NCBI RefSeq assembly: GCF_017744555.1
Contig: NZ_JAGIBD010000011.1
Span: forward strand, 13,873-77,872
Direction: 5' to 3'
DNA from: Cellulomonas sp.
GTDB lineage: Bacteria > Actinomycetota > Actinomycetes > Actinomycetales > Cellulomonadaceae
Length of the DNA: 64,000 nucleotides
The position numbers and the translations under genes are program-made. Under the pieces are notes generated by a model that did no database searches, had not been told where the DNA came from, and saw only the letters and a list, made by a program, of their open reading frames with translations. Positions 58,864 through 64,000 of this stretch are shown piece by piece; the stretch's first letter is position 1; each line of letters begins with the position of its first letter.

Positions 58864-58999
58864 GCAGCACGTCCAATGGGGGCCGTGCGGGGGGAGGTCC
58901 GCGGAGGCAGACCGCGTCGGCGTGGTCTCCGCGACTTCGCAGCTCGCCGCCGCCCTCACCGCCGAGACGGTCGCCGCTGCCCTTTGGGGGCCACTCACC

Positions 59000-61900
59000 A
59001 TGCAACCTGCGCCACGGACGTCCCGTCCGCTCGCCCTGTTCGTCGCCCTGATCGCCTCGGTCGCGCTCGCCCTCACGGCGGCACCCGCGGCGTGGGGGTC
59101 GGTCTCACGCGCCGCGGCCGTGCAGACCGCCGCCACCGTCCCCGTCGGCCAGGGCGGGTACGTCGCGACACCCGTCGGGCCCACGCCCGAGGGGTGCGAC
59201 GCGATCGAGACGGACCCGCGATCCTCCCTGACCGCGGACGCCCCACAAGGCGCGCTCCCGACGAACGACTGGTGGTCGTCGCTGCTGTACAAGCGGCTCG
59301 ACTGCCGCTGGAGCCAGCCGCTGCACGCGCACCCGGTGTCGTACCTGCCGTCGGCGGGCGGGCTCGGGTTGTCGTCGACCCGCGTGCCGGTCGTCGGGGG
59401 AACCCCCGGCGGGGTCGGTGAGTTCCACTACCCGTACTCGCAGGACGTCCTCGTGGGCGTCGCGGGCCTGGACGCACCCGAGGTCAAGGTCGCGGGCTGG
59501 AGCGACTGGACGGTCACACCGTCGTGGACGGACGGGACCCGCTCGCTCACCGCGACCATCGGGCACGGTCTGCCCTTCAGCTGGTACCACGTGAGCGGTG
59601 GTGCGGCGACGCTGAGCACCAGCGGGGCCGCCGTCTGGCTCAAGGACGGACCGACGGTGGGGTTCACCGCAGGCGGCCACGACTACGTGGCGTACGCGCC
59701 CACCGGGTCGACGTGGACCGTGCAGGGCGGCACGCTGACCAGCACGCTCGCCGGCAAGGGCTACCTGTCGGTCGCGTCGCTCACCACCGGCGCGTCGAGC
59801 ACCGACGCGGACCGGGTCGCGCAGGCGACGGCGTTCGCGCCGTACGCGTACGCGGAGGTCACGGGCACCCGGGCCACCTACACCTACGACGAGTCCGCGT
59901 CCGTGGTCCGTACCACGTACGCACTCACGACCGAGGCGAACGAGGGCTCCGCGAAGGGCACCGTCGTCGCGCTCTACCCGCACCAGCAGCAGTACGTCAC
60001 GAACGCGGGTGGCGGCAGCAAGCTCTCGTCGACGTACGTCTCCCCGCGCGGTCCGATGACGGCGTACGTGGGGTCGCAGTCGTTCACGACCGCGACGCCG
60101 TTCACCGGCGTCCTGCCCGAGATCCCCGCGGTGGCGACGAGCACCGGCTCGCTGCGCGCCCGGCTCGACGACCTGCTCGCCGCCGAGAACCCCGACAGCC
60201 TGGGCGCGCTCAAGGCCGACACCTACTGGACGGGCAAGGCCCTCGGCCGCGCGACGCGCATCGTCGAGATCGCCGACCAGCTCGGTGACACGGACGTGCG
60301 CGACCGCACGCTCGCGACCATCAAGGCCACGCTCACCGACTGGTTCACCGCGACGCCCGGCAAGACGGAGCAGGTGTTCGCGTACGACGCGGACTGGGGC
60401 ACGCTCATCGGCTACCCCGCCTCCTACGGCTCCGACACCGAGCTCAACGACCACCACTTCCACTACGGCTACTTCGTGGTGGCCGCCGCGACGCTCGCGC
60501 GGTTCGACCCCGAGTGGGCCGCGAAGGACGCGTACGGCGGGATGGTCGACACGCTCGTGCGCGACGCCAACAGCTACGACCGCACCGAGACGCGGTTCCC
60601 GTACCTGCGTGACTTCGACATCTACGCCGGCCACGACTGGGCGTCGGGGCACGGCGCGTTCGACGCCGGCAACAACCAGGAGTCCAGCTCCGAGGGCATG
60701 AACTTCGCCGCCGGGCTCGTCGAGTGGGGCGAGGCGACCGGCAACACGACCGTCCGCGACGCAGGCGCGTACCTGTACGCGACGCAGGCCGCCGCGATCC
60801 AGGATTACTGGTTCGACGGGTCGGGTGCCATGCCGCAGGGCTTCGGCCACTCCACGGTCGGGATGGTGTGGGGTGACGGCGCCGCGTACGCCACGTGGTT
60901 CAGCGGCGAGCCGGAGATGATCCAGGGCATCAACACGTTGCCGGTCACCGGCGGCCACCTGTACCTCGGCCTGCGGCCCGACGACGTCGAGGCCAACTAC
61001 GCCGAGCTCGTCAAGGCCAACGGCGGTCAGCCGTCCGTGTGGCAGGACATCCTGTGGAGCTACCTCGCGCTCGCGGACGGGCCGGCGGCGCTGACCAGCC
61101 TGCTCGCGAACCCGGGGTACGCGGTCGAGGAGGGGGAGAGCCGCGCGCACACGCTGCACTGGGTGGCGAACCTCGCGTCGCTGGGTCACGTCGACCCGAC
61201 GGTGCGTGCGGACCATGCACTCGCGGTCGTGTTCAAGGCCGCGGCAGGGCGGACGTACGTGGCGTCGAACGTCACGTCGACGCCGCTCACCGTGACGTTC
61301 AGCGACGGGACGCTTCTCGCGGTGCCCGCCGGGAAGACCGTGACGTCCGGGGCCTTCACGTGGAGCGGCGGCGGGGCCCCGGGCGGTCCGACGACCTCGC
61401 CGACACCGACACCGACACCGACGCCCACCGAGACGCCGACGCCGACGCCCACGGTCACACCGACCCCGACGCCGACCGTCACGCCGACGCCCACGCCGAC
61501 GTCGACCCGGACGCCGAAGCCGACGCCGACGAAGACGCCCAAGCCGACCAAGACGCCGAAGCCAACGAAGACGCCGACTCCCACGCCGACCCCGACCGGT
61601 CCCCAGCCGAGCGTGTTCACGCGGTACCTCGGCACGAACGGCGCACTCGTCGCGCAGCAGCCGACGAGCCCCGCGACGGTGGTCGTCCCGCAGGCGTTCG
61701 GGATCGACACGGGCCAGGAGTCACCGAACGCACTCGTCTGGACCGCGAGCGGGCTGAACGGCACGCCGACGGGCGCGGGCCCGACGTTCGACGTGGCGCT
61801 CGATGCGGGCATGGTCGTCGACAACGGGACCCGGATCGGGATCTCGTACGACCTCACAGGTGACGGCACGTGGGACCGGGTGGAGATCTACCGGTACTTC

Positions 61901-62080
61901 GCGACCGACCCGGTCCCCGGGTTCGAGCACCTGACGGAGGCCGTCGGGCTGCAGTCGGCGACCGGCACGCTCGGTGCGCTGCACGGCGGGACCGTCAGGG
62001 TCGCGCTGTGGAACGCGATCGGGTCGGGCCCGACGAGCGTGGGGGTGCCGGAGACGGTGATCAGGCTGCCGCTGAGCTGA
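59000..62080 (+). CDS. Secreted multidomain GH81 endo-beta-1,3-glucanase with Thr/Pro/Lys linker and C-terminal accessory domain
   Basis: Signal peptide; [76 protein letters not shown] - GH81 motifs; linker [15 protein letters not shown]...[12 protein letters not shown]; ~155-aa C-terminal domain. Confidence 0.92.
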   Translation: MQPAPRTSRPLALFVALIASVALALTAAPAAWGSVSRAAAVQTAATVPVGQGGYVATPVGPTPEGCDAIETDPRSSLTADAPQGALPTNDWWSSLLYKRLDCRWSQPLHAHPVSYLPSAGGLGLSSTRVPVVGGTPGGVGEFHYPYSQDVLVGVAGLDAPEVKVAGWSDWTVTPSWTDGTRSLTATIGHGLPFSWYHVSGGAATLSTSGAAVWLKDGPTVGFTAGGHDYVAYAPTGSTWTVQGGTLTSTLAGKGYLSVASLTTGASSTDADRVAQATAFAPYAYAEVTGTRATYTYDESASVVRTTYALTTEANEGSAKGTVVALYPHQQQYVTNAGGGSKLSSTYVSPRGPMTAYVGSQSFTTATPFTGVLPEIPAVATSTGSLRARLDDLLAAENPDSLGALKADTYWTGKALGRATRIVEIADQLGDTDVRDRTLATIKATLTDWFTATPGKTEQVFAYDADWGTLIGYPASYGSDTELNDHHFHYGYFVVAAATLARFDPEWAAKDAYGGMVDTLVRDANSYDRTETRFPYLRDFDIYAGHDWASGHGAFDAGNNQESSSEGMNFAAGLVEWGEATGNTTVRDAGAYLYATQAAAIQDYWFDGSGAMPQGFGHSTVGMVWGDGAAYATWFSGEPEMIQGINTLPVTGGHLYLGLRPDDVEANYAELVKANGGQPSVWQDILWSYLALADGPAALTSLLANPGYAVEEGESRAHTLHWVANLASLGHVDPTVRADHALAVVFKAAAGRTYVASNVTSTPLTVTFSDGTLLAVPAGKTVTSGAFTWSGGGAPGGPTTSPTPTPTPTPTETPTPTPTVTPTPTPTVTPTPTPTSTRTPKPTPTKTPKPTKTPKPTKTPTPTPTPTGPQPSVFTRYLGTNGALVAQQPTSPATVVVPQAFGIDTGQESPNALVWTASGLNGTPTGAGPTFDVALDAGMVVDNGTRIGISYDLTGDGTWDRVEIYRYFATDPVPGFEHLTEAVGLQSATGTLGALHGGTVRVALWNAIGSGPTSVGVPETVIRLPLS
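61390..61600. repeat. Thr-Pro / Lys-Pro linker low-complexity coding repeat
   Basis: Repeated ccgac(a/g)cc / acgccgaagcc units in GH81 CDS. Confidence 0.85.
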
Positions 62081-62126
62081 CCGACCGCTCAGCTGCTCGA
62101 CCGCTGACCTGACCCACCGCACGGAC

Positions 62127-62158
62127 GGGCCGCCGGACCTTCTGAGGACCGGCGGCCC
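62127..62158. terminator. Bidirectional hairpin between convergent GH81 and ABC permease
   Basis: GGGCCGCCGGaCCT-tctg-AGGaCCGGCGGCCC, one mismatch. Confidence 0.7.
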
Positions 62159-62180
62159 GGCTGTGCGCGCTGCGGCGGCC

Positions 62181-63422
62181 TCAGGCCGTTCGCAGCGCCT
62201 CCGTCGGCGGCACCCGGGCCGCACGCAGCGCGGGGTACAGCCCGACGAGCGACCCGATGACGAGCGAGCACGCGAGCCCCGCCGCGACCGGCTTCCACGG
62301 GACGATCAGCGCCCACCCCTGCGCGCTGGCGTACCCCCAGGTCACGGCCACGCCGAGCACGGCGCCGGCGAGCCCGCCGAGCGACGACAGCAGCACCGAC
62401 TCGACGAGGAACTGCCCGCCGATCGAGCCGCGCGTAGCCCCGAGCGCCCGGCGCACACCGATCTCCCGGCGGCGCTCCAGCACGGACACGACCATGACGT
62501 TCGCGATCCCGACACCGCCGACGAGCAGCGCGACACCGCCGAGGCCGAGAGCCAGCAGCGTGAACGACCGGGTCGCGGCGTCCTGCGCGGCGAGCGCGTC
62601 GGACGGGCGGGACACCCGGACCTCGTCGGGCGCCGACGGGTTCGCGGTCCGGGCGAGCAGCGCGCGCGTGGCCACGACCTGGTCGGGATCGACCCGCACG
62701 TACACGCCGGAGGGCGGCAGGTCGTCGTCGGAGACCGCATCGGCGACCGTCGTCCCGATGATCGCCGCGGAGTCCAGCTCGGACGCGAGGACGACGGGGT
62801 CGAGGATGCCGACGACGGTGAACGGCCGGCTGCCGATCCACACGTCGACGCCGCCGTCGAGCGGCCCGATCGCGAGCCGTCGCGCGGCCGTCGCGCCGAG
62901 CACCACGGCGGGGTAGCGCGAGGTCGCGTCGTCGAGCCAGCGCCCCTCGCGGAGCGTCGCCGCGACCGTGCCGAGCAGGTCCAGGTCGGCGGCGACGACG
63001 CCGATGCCGCTCGTCTCGCTCGTCGGGACCAGCGCGTTGCGGCGGACGGTCGCGTCGACCTTCCGGACGGCCGCGGCGGACTCGACCGTGGGGATGCGGG
63101 CGATCATCCCCACGGACTCGTCGGGCAGCGTCGCATCGTCCCCCATGACCCCCTGTCCCGGCGCGACGGTGAGCAGGTTGGTGCCGAGCGCGTCGAGCTG
63201 CGCCTGCAGGTCGGCGCGCGACGACTCGGACAGCCCGAGCACGCCGACGAGCGCGGTGATGCCGATCGCGACGCCGAGCGCCGACAGCGCCGTGCGGCCC
63301 TTGCGGACCGTGAGCCCGCGCGCGCCGAGCCGCAGCCGGTCGCCCGCGGACATGCGGCGCACGACGGTCCGGGCGTCGGGCGTCGGGTGCGCGACCCGCG
63401 GCCCGACCTCGGTGCGGGTCAC
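62181..63422 (-). CDS. MacB-like ABC transporter permease (FtsX/MacB-PCD)
   Basis: [80 protein letters not shown]. Confidence 0.92.
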   Translation of the reverse strand: MTRTEVGPRVAHPTPDARTVVRRMSAGDRLRLGARGLTVRKGRTALSALGVAIGITALVGVLGLSESSRADLQAQLDALGTNLLTVAPGQGVMGDDATLPDESVGMIARIPTVESAAAVRKVDATVRRNALVPTSETSGIGVVAADLDLLGTVAATLREGRWLDDATSRYPAVVLGATAARRLAIGPLDGGVDVWIGSRPFTVVGILDPVVLASELDSAAIIGTTVADAVSDDDLPPSGVYVRVDPDQVVATRALLARTANPSAPDEVRVSRPSDALAAQDAATRSFTLLALGLGGVALLVGGVGIANVMVVSVLERRREIGVRRALGATRGSIGGQFLVESVLLSSLGGLAGAVLGVAVTWGYASAQGWALIVPWKPVAAGLACSLVIGSLVGLYPALRAARVPPTEALRTA

Positions 63423-64000
63423 GACGTCACCACCGCGGGGCACGAGTCGTGCTCCACGCGGCCGTCGCGCATCGACACGACCCGCGGCAGCCGCCCGGCG
63501 ATGTGCTCGTCGTGCGTGACGACGACGATCGTCGCACCCTCGTCGTGCAGCCGGTCGAACAGGTCGAGCACCGCCGCGCCGGACGCCTGGTCGAGGTTCC
63601 CCGTGGGCTCGTCGGCCAGCAGGATGCGCGGCGCGTGCACGAGCGCGCGGGCGACGGCGACGCGCTGGCACTCGCCGCCGGACAGCTCCCCGGGCGTGTG
63701 CCGGGCCCGGGCGCCGAGGCCGACGCGGTCGAGCGCCTCGCGGGCCCGCCGGAGCCGGTCGGGCCGGCGGACGCCCTGGTACAGCAGCCCGTCCGCGACG
63801 TTCTCCAGCGCGGACCGCCCGTCCAGCAGGAAGAACTGCTGGAACACGAACCCGAGGTGCACCGCCCGGACCCGGGACAGGGCGGCGTCCGACATCGCCG
63901 TGACGTCGTCGCCCGCGAGCCGCACGCGCCCCGTCGAAGGCCGGTCGAGCGCGCCCATCACGTGGAGCAGCGTCGACTTGCCTGAGCCCGACGGCCCGAC
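63419..64000 (-). CDS. MacB/LolD-like ABC transporter ATP-binding protein (partial, 5' end beyond window)
   Basis: Window-end codons give [56 protein letters not shown]. Confidence 0.93.
   Translation of the reverse strand, partial: VGPSGSGKSTLLHVMGALDRPSTGRVRLAGDDVTAMSDAALSRVRAVHLGFVFQQFFLLDGRSALENVADGLLYQGVRRPDRLRRAREALDRVGLGARARHTPGELSGGECQRVAVARALVHAPRILLADEPTGNLDQASGAAVLDLFDRLHDEGATIVVVTHDEHIAGRLPRVVSMRDGRVEHDSCPAVVTS

Noticed and set aside
58922-58999. N-terminal extension of GH81 from the GTG at 58922
   Set aside because: Would bury the signal peptide; ATG at 59000 directly precedes a typical secretion signal.
61390-61600. Possible CRISPR or tandem DNA repeat
   Set aside because: In-frame codon-level repeats encoding a Thr/Pro/Lys linker of the GH81 protein.

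Overview
This is a gene-dense, very GC-rich actinobacterial chromosomal window. The secreted GH6, GH81 and CE3-CBM2 enzymes suggest a Cellulomonas-like organism (inference). About 65 protein-coding genes can be supported, many in operons with 4-nt ATGA/GTGA overlaps. I saw no convincing rRNA, tRNA, CRISPR array, prophage or transposon. Main blocks: methylcitrate cycle (prpD-prpB-prpC); a Hen1-Pnkp RNA-repair pair; a sulfate ABC transporter; an orphan Hcp-like (type VI tube family) protein; an MFS pump; an ArsR/SRPBCC pair with a palindromic operator; a GH6 cellulase; a TetR-controlled split ABC exporter; pfs-luxS; a type III PKS / methyltransferase / flavoprotein / UbiA cluster; an ABC exporter with a LolA-like protein divergent from a two-component system; a Cys-cluster/pentapeptide-repeat fusion; CE3-CBM2 esterase; pgi; a ROK-regulated amino-sugar import operon; a DUF3039-helicase pair; the core block pncB-clpS-murI-rph-rdgB; an ABC-F protein; trxA; a multidomain GH81 glucanase; and a MacB-like ABC transporter. 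The most interesting leads are the Hen1-Pnkp pair, the orphan Hcp, the T3PKS-UbiA cluster, the Cys-cluster/pentapeptide fusion, and several regulatory sites (Crp-type, MerR-type, ArsR-type). None of these can be called a new system from sequence alone.
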